Source of the DNA: Nemertoderma westbladi
Taxonomy: Eukaryota > Xenacoelomorpha > Nemertodermatida > Nemertodermatidae
Assembly: GCA_032718475.1 (NCBI GenBank)
Contig: JAUCBJ010001979.1
Location: 1 to 64,000, forward strand
Reading direction: 5' to 3'
Length of the DNA: 64,000 nucleotides
Made by a program: the position numbers and the translations under genes
The notes under the pieces: model-generated
What the model was told of the DNA's origin: nothing
Seen by the model: the letters and a program-made list of their open reading frames with translations, nothing else
The model's database searches: none
Shown here: one piece after another, positions 30,034 to 41,700 of the stretch
Numbering within the stretch: position 1 is the stretch's first letter
Layout of the letters: every line of letters starts with the position of its first letter

Positions 30034-32583
30034 ATGGCGAGTAAGTTGATCAGAAAGAGAAAAGCGGAGTCAGGAGGAAAGGAGATACTGGTGGATTTCA
30101 CCGAGAGACATCCGGAAGAGAAGACGAGAGGATACTACGAGAGGTTGGAAAGGGGTCACGCGGCGCGAGCGCTGCAGGATCACTTCAGGGAGATGCACGA
30201 ACAGCGGCTGGTCGGGACCTACGGGACGCCGTCTCTGGACAACGCGATCTTCCAACACTTCCACTACGTGGTGAAAGGGGACGAGGCGAAGTTCGGGATT
30301 CCGAAGTACCCGAGGGAATCACCGAGGAAGGACTGGAAGAGATTCATAGAGTCCGTCAACAGAGGAGGATATATGATCCTAGATGATGAGGGAACCGTGG
30401 AAGACAAGGCGGGTTCGAGACGAGGAACAGCGGGGTCGGCCAGGACCATACTCCTACATTTGGCCGCGCCAAATGGGGACATCTTCTTATTCGACCTAGG
30501 GACGTATGGGAAGAAGGACGGGCCGAAATTAGACCGGTTACCGAAAGCGGTACAAGTCTTAGTGAGAGAGAAGTCGACGACGAAAGTGGGATCGGCGATT
30601 CGCGAGGACGCGGAGAGGATCATCGGTCCGGACGCCACCAACCTCCTGGATATGCAGAAAGTCTTTATGGCTATGACGGCACCGGATGGGTTGGGGGTAG
30701 TCGAAAACACAGGCCAATGCGGGGCGGTGGCGATGGGCCAATTATTGGGGCTCGTATGCCACAAACCGATGGACTGGGGGAAGTTTAGGGAAGAATACGG
30801 AGCAGAACTAGCGAACTCGCTAAAGTGGGGAGCGAGACTGGGAAAGCAGGAGGTATATCAGTTCCGCAGGGGAGCGATAAAGGTATATCAGAAGCGATAT
30901 ATCCTGCAGGAGGACTGGATGATGATAAGTTTGCTTAACTTATTCATGACCGTGATTATCGAGAGGGAACCAGGGGCATTTCTGTTATCGGGATCACCCC
31001 TAAGCTACAGGAGAGCCTTTAAAGTGGCCTTTGACGGTCTGGTAGACCACCCGGGGCTGAAGGGCGAGTCGGTGTACTACAACAGCCGACATCAGGTAGA
31101 CCGGGAGACAGATACACCGTATCAGAGATGGGAGCAGCTAGAGACGGATAGACGAGAAGCAAAGCGACTGGAAGAAGTCACTAGACGGGAGAGGATAGAA
31201 GCAGAGGAGAGGGAAGAGGAGGCCAGGACACAGAGTTACGGCTTCGAGGAACAGGCAGGCCTGGACGAGCTTCATTGGACTTCATCAGGGAGTTCGGGGG
31301 AGTCTCTAGGGCGAGAATTGGGATGGACGGTGGGATCGCCGAAACAGTCGACGTCGGGGTTGCAAACGATGCCCATACCAGCGGGCGCCGAAGGCGACCA
31401 ACCGCCAAGGAAGTTAAGGGAGCTAGAGGGATGGAGAGCTACGGGCGGGAGCCAAGGCGGGAAGGGACATAGTGGATCCATCGGGATACCGGGATTGGAG
31501 ACACTACCAGAAGAGGAGGACGACGACGACGAGTTCGGAGAGATGCCGCCCATCGAGAGGATAGGCCACTCGGACACGGACTGGGTTGGCGGAAGGGTGG
31601 TGACGGCCAGTGGGGCGAGGGCCTTCTGGAACAGATCCGGCAAGCGGACCTGGGTGCACGAGGAGCCGGCGATGGATTTCGCGGGGAGCACCATCAGGTT
31701 GGGCGAGCAACCGGGGACGGCACCACGGATAGTATTCGGGGAGACGATGCCCGAGAGGGGCGGAGAGATCGACGTAGATAGAGAGACCAACGTGGAGAAG
31801 TTCGCCTACCAGCGACTCCACAGACCACGGAGATCGCTTGGGACGAAAGACGAGGTGGGACGGGAGACATTGGTACTCGGCTGCGACTACTGTGGGAGAC
31901 AGACCCATCGGGAAAGCAGCTGCCTATACCGGTTCCAAAAGGGAACCTTTTGTCTCTACTGCAGAGAACCAAGCCACAGGATGGGGGCGTGTCCACGGTT
32001 GCATAACCGATGTCCAAAGTGTCACTTTCGGGGACACTACGGACGCAAGTGCGACTGGATGAACGACGAGGAGAAGTTCACAGGATTCGAGGAGTGGGCC
32101 GACGTCGGGGCCATGACGCGCCAGCGCATGAAGGCCCAGGAGTTCAAGTGGGGTTTCTTCCTTATCAATCAGGAGACTCACATGGAAATCATAAAGCGGA
32201 GGCTACCATTTACCTACCAAGAGGTAGCAACGGCGGCATCGTACGCCGGAGTGATGAACACGCAAAGGTATTTGGACAGGTGGACGCCAGAGAACCGAAG
32301 GGAGTTTAGGGATTTCTTGGCGGAGCACGTACCAAAGGCAATGAAAATGATCCTATGGGACGCCACCAGAGGGAGACAACCGGGCCACTCTGAGGGGCCA
32401 CCGGCGAAGCGATATCGGGCACTAATAACACCAGCGCCCAAGAAGCCAACGACCGGGATCAGCAGGGAGGTGGCGGCGAAGGTCCGAAAGCAGAAAGCGG
32501 ATGATGCCAGAGGAACGGTGATAACCAAGAAACGGCCCAGGGAAGAGGACGCCAGGGGGAACTATCCCCAGAGGAACAGATAG
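30034..32583 (+). CDS. ORF2: RNase D/WRN-like exonuclease-like domain plus three CCHC zinc knuckles (849 aa)
   Basis: Intact frame from ATG 30034. Residues 110-300 look like a DEDDy 3'-5' exonuclease: MILDDEG (D117, E119, motif I), ILLHLAAPNGDIFLFDL (core strands), TTKVGSAIREDAERI (D192, motif II, with the family's K-x-G spacing), NLLDMQKVF, and YQKRYILQED (Y289 to E293/D294, motif III; families usually have Y-x3-D). Spacing between motifs is longer than in RNase D. Residues 360-400 are charged and helical; 400-600 are low-complexity (EEEDDDDE). Residues 617-673 hold three perfect C-x2-C-x4-H-x4-C knuckles (CDYCGRQTHRESSC, CLYCREPSHRMGAC, CPKCHFRGHYGRKC). The C-terminus is basic. The knuckles are certain; the exonuclease is an inference from motif order. 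It is separate from and downstream of the integrase, where an env or accessory gene would sit. Confidence 0.72.
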   Translation: MASKLIRKRKAESGGKEILVDFTERHPEEKTRGYYERLERGHAARALQDHFREMHEQRLVGTYGTPSLDNAIFQHFHYVVKGDEAKFGIPKYPRESPRKDWKRFIESVNRGGYMILDDEGTVEDKAGSRRGTAGSARTILLHLAAPNGDIFLFDLGTYGKKDGPKLDRLPKAVQVLVREKSTTKVGSAIREDAERIIGPDATNLLDMQKVFMAMTAPDGLGVVENTGQCGAVAMGQLLGLVCHKPMDWGKFREEYGAELANSLKWGARLGKQEVYQFRRGAIKVYQKRYILQEDWMMISLLNLFMTVIIEREPGAFLLSGSPLSYRRAFKVAFDGLVDHPGLKGESVYYNSRHQVDRETDTPYQRWEQLETDRREAKRLEEVTRRERIEAEEREEEARTQSYGFEEQAGLDELHWTSSGSSGESLGRELGWTVGSPKQSTSGLQTMPIPAGAEGDQPPRKLRELEGWRATGGSQGGKGHSGSIGIPGLETLPEEEDDDDEFGEMPPIERIGHSDTDWVGGRVVTASGARAFWNRSGKRTWVHEEPAMDFAGSTIRLGEQPGTAPRIVFGETMPERGGEIDVDRETNVEKFAYQRLHRPRRSLGTKDEVGRETLVLGCDYCGRQTHRESSCLYRFQKGTFCLYCREPSHRMGACPRLHNRCPKCHFRGHYGRKCDWMNDEEKFTGFEEWADVGAMTRQRMKAQEFKWGFFLINQETHMEIIKRRLPFTYQEVATAASYAGVMNTQRYLDRWTPENRREFRDFLAEHVPKAMKMILWDATRGRQPGHSEGPPAKRYRALITPAPKKPTTGISREVAAKVRKQKADDARGTVITKKRPREEDARGNYPQRNR

Positions 32584-33287
32584 GTTCCCAGAGTCGAGGG
32601 ATAGAGACTGAGACTGGGACGTGGTGCGCCTGGAAGGCGCCGCGTGGGACGTACGAACTATTAAGTACAAATTTAATTAATGCAAATAATCATATAAGTG
32701 CAATTTGTATGTACATACGTAGTAATTAGTAATCTACGAATATACGATGGGAGTAAGTACTATAGTCATACAATCTTTCTCAATTAGCTACTGGGACTGG
32801 GGGATAACTGACTATGGCACTATGGACGAGACACCAGACAATTTCACACTTCTTGAGTGCGACGGCACAAGAGGGGTGGGAGATTCGTCAGAAGGGATGA
32901 GGTAGTCAGAGTAGGGTTGAGGGACAGAGTAGTTAGTGCGAAGTGCGAAGAGAGTGCAGACGCAATTCTAGTGTGGGGGGGGAGAATAAGAGACTGAGTA
33001 AGGCCGAGTACGAGGAGGTCCGAGTGTATGAGAGAGTTAGGATGAGAGTGAAGAAGAGATAGGGCGGAAGTGTTGGGGAAACAAAAGTTGCGTGAGAGGT
33101 GAGCGCGATCGGCCCGACATGAGACGCCAGGCACACGGGGTAGCGTTATCATACCCATAGGGGGCGGCCTGGAAAGCCGGCTCCGAGAGAAAAGAATTCC
33201 ACCCCACACCCGATACTAGATCGGGATCCAGCGGGATTGTAGCGCACTTTTTTGGTTGATGCTATCTTCTTACCGGGAAGATAGCAT
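32584..33287 (+). other. 3' untranslated region of the LTR element
   Basis: No supported gene. It ends in a hairpin and the polypurine tract. Confidence 0.55.
33261..33285 (+). promoter_or_regulatory. Hairpin abutting the polypurine tract
   Basis: GCTATCTTC (33261-33269) and GAAGATAGC (33277-33285) form a perfect 9-bp stem with a 7-nt loop, TTACCGG. It ends right before the purine tract. It could mark the primer or act in RNA processing; function is not shown. Confidence 0.65.
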
Positions 33288-33296
33288 GGGGGGGAG
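33286..33296 (+). promoter_or_regulatory. Polypurine tract
   Basis: ATGGGGGGGAG directly before the TG of the 3' LTR; the place and composition fit the plus-strand primer of LTR elements. Confidence 0.8.
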
Positions 33297-33834
33297 TGTT
33301 AGCTTATTCAATCCCGCTAACACCCCATAAAGTTATAAGCCGATAAGCAATATTGGGAGCCACGAGATTGGGTAATTAACCAACTCGTGCCATCCCAATG
33401 AGAATGGGAAGGAGAAGCACACAATGAGGGTCAGGGGCCAAACCCCTAACCCAGAGAGAATAGGTGGAGTGAACGGGAACACTCCAAAGGGCGCCAACAA
33501 GGGTATCAACCAATCAGAGGGGGGAAAGGCATCGATTAGGTAGAGTAACAAGGCCAACCGTGCAATATAGCCACTTGGCAGTAATAATACCAATTCAGTT
33601 ATCTCAGTGCAATACCGGTGCTAGATTAGGTTACAATAGTTTTAGATAGGGAAGGACCGGGACTTTAGTTACCGTATCCCGCCTTCCGTATAAGACAATA
33701 TATCTATATCTATATCTATACCTGCATATCATATTATATACGACAAACAGCACGAACTTATTCACTCTTTATACAGGGCGGGGACGCGTGAACTAAAACC
33801 GGATAAACCGGGATCCCTCTTGGATCCCGTCACA
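33297..33834 (+). repeat. 3' LTR (538 nt)
   Basis: Partner of 24611-25148, followed by the second GTATA target duplication at 33835-33839. Confidence 0.95.
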
Positions 33835-33839
33835 GTATA

Positions 33840-34281
33840 TAAATAACTTCAAACAGAAACCGCATATTATATTTTTTGGTCAACATTTTTGCAGACACCA
33901 GAAACTCACGATGTGCAGTTATTTTTTTAGGATATATCAAAATATATTTTTCACAAAATCTTGGCTCAAAATCTTTTCCTTTGTGACCAATTCTTTTTCC
34001 AAATTTGCCATGGGGGGAGTGTAATCAATTTTTCGCGCCTCCTTAGGCAAACATACAAAAATACACTTCCTCGGGATTCTGATTTTAAAAACGAAATAAT
34101 TACAACACAATTATTCCCTTTCTTCCTTATCCTACCGTAATATTCATTTCAGAATATTATATCCAATATCCCAATTCCATGACACATCATCCCATCCCAG
34201 ACATCCTTAGCCGGCCTCACCCACCCTACTTGGTATTACCGGCTACTCCCCCTATGAGTTATTACAATCCAATACTCATCC
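33840..34281 (-). repeat. Right arm of the large inverted repeat, segment 3 (outer end)
   Basis: Mirror of 12232-12670. Shared text includes ATGTCTGGGATGGGATGATG on the left and CATCATCCCATCCCAGACAT on the right. Symmetry stops at 34281 (CTCATCCA). No clear target duplication is seen at the two outer ends (GAATGTAT on the left, TAGACACC on the right). Confidence 0.9.
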
Positions 34282-34283
34282 AT

Positions 34284-34375
34284 AGACACCCATAGGATGA
34301 TAATTGGGTGTCATATGACACCCAATGGGTGTCAGTTACGTCCAACTGTCGCAGAGCCGGCCAAGACCCTACTAC
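34284..34375 (-). repeat. Extra copy of arm sequence next to the palindrome end
   Basis: Matches 23648-23745 in the same orientation: the last part of the MITE and 13 nt beyond it (AAGACCCTACTAC). Since sequence outside the MITE is included, this is a copied arm segment and not a separate MITE insertion. Confidence 0.8.
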
Positions 34376-34566
34376 TGGTATTGGTCAGGGGTATCATATC
34401 GTCTCATTGCGAAGTTACAAGGGTTAGTAGGAAAGGTGAAGATGCCATGTCTAATATCGTATTGTTCATTTGTTCCCGCTTTCTCCACTCTCCATTTGAG
34501 TTTTGAGTGGAAATTCGCGAGATATTCAAGTTCCTCGTATCGACATATCTGTCCGTTATCGGTAGG
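34376..34566. other. Unassigned short stretch
   Basis: Nothing that I can support. Confidence 0.35.
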
Positions 34567-35477
34567 TCAGCCCAACACTCTCGGTTTTTTGTGGCTATAG
34601 CCTTCGAGTGGTGACCACGCAGCGCGAACTTTCGCACTGGGTAAACATATCGGGGCAGCAGGCGGTGTTGTGACCCCGGATTTTACACCGAAGCAGAAAG
34701 GAACCATGCCCAACTTCTCCCAAGTACATACGGAAGGGATTTTCACTTCAGGTTTTCCCTTTTGATGGGGTTCCGGTGGTTTACAGAAGTTTTCCCCATT
34801 GCCGAAACGGTGCAATATCGACTGAGGGGAAGCAGCATCAATGTATTCAATTTACAAAATGTTCTGCAAACAATAAGGGACTTCTGAGCGACCCTTTCTT
34901 TCATCTGCATTTCATATATCTTGTTTAATTGAGATAGTCGAGTTTCTTTTGTTTTACGGATTTTTCCTTGTATAGTCTGGTGTAATTTAGAGTCCTTTTC
35001 TTTTCTCATCTCCATGGGGAGTTGAAGGTTGGTAACTTCTTCCTCCCACTCGACTGGTTGGGTGACTGTCACTTGGAACTCGTTAAAGGTAGTTCGGATA
35101 TCGATAGGATTCGTTGATTCCATGTAGTCTCTATTTATACTGGTACCATCAGCTAATCTTTCCGGTTGTGGGTAGACAAAGTTTTCTAGAATGACGGCGG
35201 GAGGAACCCAGGTATCGTCTTTGCCGATGCCCGGTTTATATTGGTCAGCTACTTTAGGTATATAGTCTGGAACCGGAAAGTTTACTTCGGAGAATCCATA
35301 GTGTTCCGGAATATCGTAGTAAATATCGAGTTCTGGTAATGCACTTATTCTTTGCAACTCCAATCGATCCAAACCGGCAGGTATATCGATTTCTGGAACT
35401 TTCCACAGTAACTCTCGGGTTATAGTCCGTTGGATTGAGGTTATGGGGTGAGCCTCCGGTTCCCATGGTGGCTCCAC
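34567..35477 (-). pseudogene. Unrecognised protein remnant with a frameshift
   Basis: The frame from ATG 35477 (MEPPWEPEAHPITS) runs to 34743. It has protein-like composition: a proline/tyrosine/aspartate-rich first half (DIPEHYGFSEVNFPVPDYI, DDTWVPPAVILENFVYPQPE) and a charged helical segment (RKEKDSKLHQTIQGKIRKT...). Around 34815-34850 the protein-like text moves to another frame (IEYIDAASPQSILHRFGNG ... VPFCFGVKSGVTTPP) and ends at 34567, so one or two indels are likely. I do not recognise a family. It could be a retroelement ORF or a retrocopy of a host gene; no introns or poly(A) are visible. Confidence 0.4.
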
Positions 35478-35703
35478 CTCTGGCCCGCGAGTCGTTTAGA
35501 TGACTGGTGTGGGGCAGCGCTCGTAGAGGGGAGGTTTTCCTCCTCTAACAAGACATTGTGACGTCTCTTAGAATATTCCGGTTTTTTCCATTTTTATTAT
35601 TTGACCTGTCATCAGCAGTTTGGTTACAGTTTCCATTAGGCATTTCCCCCTTATAACGTCCCGTTGGGTTTTCGAGAAGTCGAAGACTAGCATTCGCCCC
35701 GAG
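35478..35703. other. Junction between the broken ORF and the 33-bp satellite
   Basis: A minus-strand frame here (LLENPTGRYKGEMPNGNCNQ...) may be the upstream part of the same broken gene, but a stop and a frame change lie between them. Confidence 0.3.
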
Positions 35704-38700
35704 TACAGACCATGAAAAACCCAAGGACAGCTCTACTGCAGACCATGAATAAGCCAAGGAAAGATATACTCCAGACCATTAATAAGCCAAGGACAGCCCT
35801 ACTACAGACCATGAATAACCCAAGGACAGCTCTACTACAGACCATGAATAAGCCAAGGAAAGCTGACAGCTCTACTACAGACCATGAATAAGCCAAGGAA
35901 AGATATACTCCAGACCATTAATAAGCCAAGGACAGCCCTACTACAGACCATGAATAACCCAAGGACAGCTCTACTACAGACCATGAATAAGCCAAGGAAA
36001 GCTGACAGCTCTACTACAGACCATGAATAAGCCAAGGAAAGATATACTCCAGACCATTAATAAGCCAAGGACAGCCCTACTACAGACCATGAATAACCCA
36101 AGGACAGCTCTACTACAGACCATGAATAAGCCAAGGACAGCTCTACTACAGACCATGAATAACCCAAGGACAGCCCTACTACAGACCATGAATAACCCAA
36201 GGACAGCTCTACTACAGACCATGAATAACCCAAGGACAGCTCTACTACAGACCATGAATATGCCAAGGACAGCTCTACTACAGACTATGAATAACCCAAG
36301 GACAGCCCTACTACAGACCATGAATAACCCAAGGACAGCTCTACTACAGACCATGAATAAGCGAAGGACAGCTCTACTACAGACCATGAATAACCCAAGG
36401 ACAGCTCTACTACAGACCATGAATAACCCAAGGACAGCTCTACTACAGACCATGAATATGCCAAGGACAGCTCTACTACAGACTATGAATAACCCAAGGA
36501 CAGCCCTACTACAGACCATGAATAACCCAAGGACAGCTCTACTACAGACCATGAATAAGCCAAGGAAAGCTGACAGCTCTACTACAGACCATGAATAAGC
36601 CAAGGAAAGATATACTCCAGACTATGAATAAGCCAAGGACAGCCCTACTACAGACCATGAATAACCCAAGGACAGCCCTACTACAGACCATGAATAACCC
36701 AAGGACAGCTCTACTACAGACCATGAATAAGCGAAGGACAGCTCTACTACAGACCATGAATAACCCAAGGACAGCTCTACTACAGACCATGAATAAGCCA
36801 AGGAAAGCTGACAGCTCTACTACAGACCATGAATAAGCCAACGACAGCTCTACTACAGACCATGAATAAGCCAAGGACAGCTCTACTACAGACCATGAAT
36901 AAGCCAAGGAAAGATATACTCCAGACCATGAATAAGCCAAGGACAGCTCTACTACAGACCATGAATAACCCAAGGAAAGCTGACAGCTCTACTACAGACC
37001 ATGAATAAGCCAACGACAGCTCTACTACAGACCATGAATAAGCCAAGGACAGCTCTACTACAGACCATGAATAAGCCAAGGACAGCTCTACTACAGACCA
37101 TGAATAAGCCAAGGAAAGATATACTCCAGACCATGAATAAGCCAAGGACAGCTCTACTACAGACAATGAATAAGCCAAGGAAAGCTGACAGCTCTACTAC
37201 AGACCATGAATAACCCAAGGAAAGCTGACAGCTCTACTACAGACCATGAATAAGCGAAGGACAGCTCTACTACAGACCATGAATAACCCAAGGACAGCTC
37301 TACTACAGACCATGAATAAGCCAAGGAAAGCTGACAGCTCTACTACAGACCATGAATAAGCCAACGACAGCTCTACTACAGACCATGAATAAGCCAAGGA
37401 AAGATATACTCCAGACCATTAATAAGCCAAGGACAGCTCTACTACAGACCATGAATAAGCCAAGGACAGCCCAAGGAAAGATATACTCCAGACCATGAAT
37501 AAGCCAACGACAGCTCTACTACAGACCATGAATAAGCCAAGGACAGCTCTACTACAGACCATGAATAAGCCAAGGAAAGATATACTCCAGACCATGAATA
37601 AGCCAAGGACAGCTCTACTACAGACCATGAATAACCCAAGGAAAGCTGACAGCTCTACTACAGACCATGAATAAGCCAACGACAGCTCTACTACAGACCA
37701 TGAATAAGCCAAGGACAGCTCTACTACAGACCATGAATAAGCCAAGGACAGCTCTACTACAGACCATGAATAAGCCAAGGAAAGATATACTCCAGACCAT
37801 GAATAAGCCAAGGACAGCTCTACTACAGACCATGAATAAGCGAAGGACAGCTCTACTACAGACCATGAATAACCCAAGGACAGCTCTACTACAGACCATG
37901 AATAACCCAAGGAAAGCTGACAGCTCTACTACAGACCATGAATAAGCGAAGGACAGCTCTACTACAGACCATGAATAACCCAAGGACAGCTCTACTACAG
38001 ACCATGAATAAGCCAAGGAAAGCTGACAGCTCTACTACAGACCATGAATAAGCCAACGACAGCTCTACTACAGACCATGAATAAGCCAAGGAAAGATATA
38101 CTCCAGACCATTAATAAGCCAAGGACAGCTCTACTACAGACCATGAATAAGCCAAGGACAGCCCAAGGAACGATATACTCCAGACCATGAATAAGCCAAG
38201 GACAGCTCTACTACAGACCATGAATAAGCCAAGGACAGCTCTACTACAGACCATGAATATGCCAAGGACAGCTCTACTACAGACCATGAATAACCCAAGG
38301 AAAGCTGACAGCTCTACTACAGACCATGAATAAGCCAAGGACAGCTCTACTACAGACCATGAATAACCCAAGGACAGCTCTACTACAGACCATGAATAAG
38401 CCAATGAAAGCTGACAGCTCTACTACAGACCATGAATAAGCCAAGGAAAGATATACTCCAGACCATTAATAAGCCAAGGACAGCTCTACTACAGACTATG
38501 AATAAGCCAAGGACAGCTCTACTACAGACCATGAATAATCCAAGGAAAGCTCTACTACAGACCATGAATAAGCCAAGGACAGCTCTACTACAGACCATGA
38601 ATAAGCCAAGGACAGCTCTACTACAGACCATGAATATGCCAAGGACAGCTCTACTACAGACCATGAATAACCCAAGGACAGCTCTACTACAGACCATGAA

Positions 38701-41700
38701 TAAGCCAAAGAAAGCTCTACTACAGACCATGAATAAGCCAAGGAAAGCTGACAGCTCTACTACAGACCATGAATAAGCCAACGACAGCTCTACTACAGAC
38801 CATTAATAAGCCAAGGACAGCTCTACTACAGACCATGAATAAGCCAAGGACAGCCCTACTACAGACCATGAATAAGCCAAGGAAAGCTCTACTACAGACA
38901 ATGAATAACCCAAGGAAAGCTGACAGCTCTACTACAGACTATGAATAAGCCAAGGACAGCTCTACTACAGACCATGAATAAGCCAAGGACAGCTCTACTA
39001 CAGACCATGAATAAGCCAAGGACAGCTCTACTACAGACCATGAATATGCCAAGGACAGCTCTACTACAGACCATGAATAACCCAAGGACAGCTCTACTAC
39101 AGACCATGAATAACCCAAGGAAAGCTGACAGCTCTACTACAGACCATGAATAAGCGAAGGACAGCTCTACTACAGACCATGAATAACCCAAGGACAGCTC
39201 TACTACAGACCATGAATAAGCCAAGGAAAGTTCTACTACAGACCATGAATAAGCCAAGGAAAGCTGACAGCTCTACTACAGACTATGAATAAGCCAAGGA
39301 CAGCTCTACTACAGACCATGAATATGCCAAGGACAGCTCTACTACAGACCATGAATAACCCAAGGAAAGCTGACAGCTCTACTACAGACTATGAATAAGC
39401 CAAGGACAGCTCTACTACAGACCATGAATAAGCCAAGGACAGCTCTACTACAGACCATGAATAACCCAAGGAAAGCTGACAGCTCTACTACAGACTATGA
39501 ATAAGCCAAGGACAGCTCTACTACAGACCATGAATATGCCAAGGACAGCTCTACTACAGACCATGAATAACCCAAGGAAAGCTGACAGCTCTACTACAGA
39601 CTATGAATAAGCCAACGACAGCTCTACTACAGACCATGAATAAGCCAAGGACAGCTCTACTACAGACCATGAATAAGCCAAGGACAGCTCTACTACAGAC
39701 CATGAATAAGCCAAGGACAGCCCTACTACAGACCATGAATAAGCCAAGGACAGCTCTACTACAGACCATGAATAAGCCAAGGACAGCCCTACTACAGACC
39801 ATGAATAAGCCAATGACAGCTCTACTACAGACCATGAATAAGCCAAGGACAGCTCTACTACAGACCATGAATAAGCCAAGGACAGCTCTACTACAGACCA
39901 TGAATAAGCCAAGGACAGCTCTACTACAGACCATGAATAAGCCAAGGACAGCTCTACTACAGACTATGAATAAGCCAACGACAGCTCTACTACAGACCAT
40001 TAATAAGCCAAGGACAGCTCTACTACAGACCATGAATAAGCCAAGGACAGCTCTACTACAGACCATGAATAACCCAAGGAAAGCTGACAGCTCTACTACA
40101 GACTATGAATAAGCCAAGGACAGCTCTACTACAGACCATGAATATGCCAAGGACAGCTCTACTACAGACCATGAATAACCCAAGGAAAGCTGACAGCTCT
40201 ACTACAGACTATGAATAAGCCAAGGACAGCTCTACTACAGACCATGAATAAGCCAAGGACAGCTCTACTACAGACCATGAATAAGCCAAGGACAGCTCTA
40301 CTACAGACCATGAATAAGCCAAGGAAAGCTGACAGCTCTACTACAGACTATGAATAAGCCAAGGACAGCTCTACTACAGACCATGAATAAGCCAAGGACA
40401 GCTCTACTACAGACCATGAATAAGCCAAGGACAGCTCTACTACAGACCATGAATAACCCAACGACAGCTCTACTACAGACCATGAATAAGCCAAGGACAG
40501 CTCTACTACAGACCATGAATAACCCAAGGAAAGCTGACAGCTCTACTACAGACTATGAATAAGCCAAGGACAGCTCTACTACTGACTATGAATAACCCAA
40601 GGACAGCTCTACTACAGACCATGAATAAGCCAAGGACAGCTCTACTACAGACTATGAATAAGCCAACGACAGCTCTACTACAGACCATGAATAACCCAAG
40701 GACAGCTCTACTACAGACCATGAATAAGCCAACGACAGCTCTACTACAGACCATGAATAAGCCAAGGACAGCTCTACTACAGACCATGAATAACCCAAGG
40801 AAAGCTGACAGCTCTACTACAGACTATGAATAAGCCAAGGACAGCTCTACTACAGACCATGAATATGCCAAGGACAGCTCTACTACAGACCATGAATAAC
40901 CCAAGGAAAGCTGACAGCTCTACTACAGACTATGAATAAGCCAAGGACAGCTCTACTACAGACCATGAATAAGCCAAGGACAGCTCTACTACAGACCATG
41001 AATAAGCCAAGGACAGCTCTACTACAGACCATGAATAAGCCAAGGAAAGCTGACAGCTCTACTACAGACTATGAATAAGCCAAGGACAGCTCTACTACAG
41101 ACCATGAATAAGCCAAGGACAGCTCTACTACAGACCATGAATAAGCCAAGGACAGCTCTACTACAGACCATGAATAACCCAACGACAGCTCTACTACAGA
41201 CCATGAATAAGCCAAGGACAGCTCTACTACAGACCATGAATAACCCAAGGAAAGCTGACAGCTCTACTACAGACTATGAATAAGCCAAGGACAGCTCTAC
41301 TACTGACTATGAATAACCCAAGGACAGCTCTACTACAGACCATGAATAAGCCAAGGACAGCTCTACTACAGACTATGAATAAGCCAACGACAGCTCTACT
41401 ACAGACCATGAATAACCCAAGGACAGCTCTACTACAGACCATGAATAAGCCAACGACAGCTCTACTACAGACCATGAATAAGCCAACGACAGCTCTACTA
41501 CAGACCATTAATAAGCCAAGGACAGCTCTACTACAGACCATGAATAAGCCAAGGAAAGATATACTCCAGACCATTAATAAGCCAAGGACAGCTCTACTAC
41601 AGACCATGAATAACCCAAGGAAAGCTCTACTACAGACCATGAATAACCCAAGGAGAGCTCTACTACAGACCATGAATAACCCAAGGACAGCTCTACTACA

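Larger units (their letters stand above)
24611..33834 (+). mobile_element. Complete BEL/Pao-like LTR retrotransposon, 9.2 kb, lacking protease/RT/RNase H
   Basis: Two 538-nt LTRs with three differences by my count, TG...CA ends, a 5-nt target duplication GTATA (24606-24610 and 33835-33839), and a polypurine tract at 33288-33296. Joining the flanks restores exactly the sequence of the left arm at 12661-12685. Order inside: gag-like ORF1, damaged Pao integrase, a 1.2 kb spacer with hairpin repeats, ORF2 (exonuclease-like plus zinc knuckles), 3' UTR. PR, RT and RNase H are absent, so it must have moved with enzymes supplied by a relative. No primer-binding site was recognised after 25148. Confidence 0.93.
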
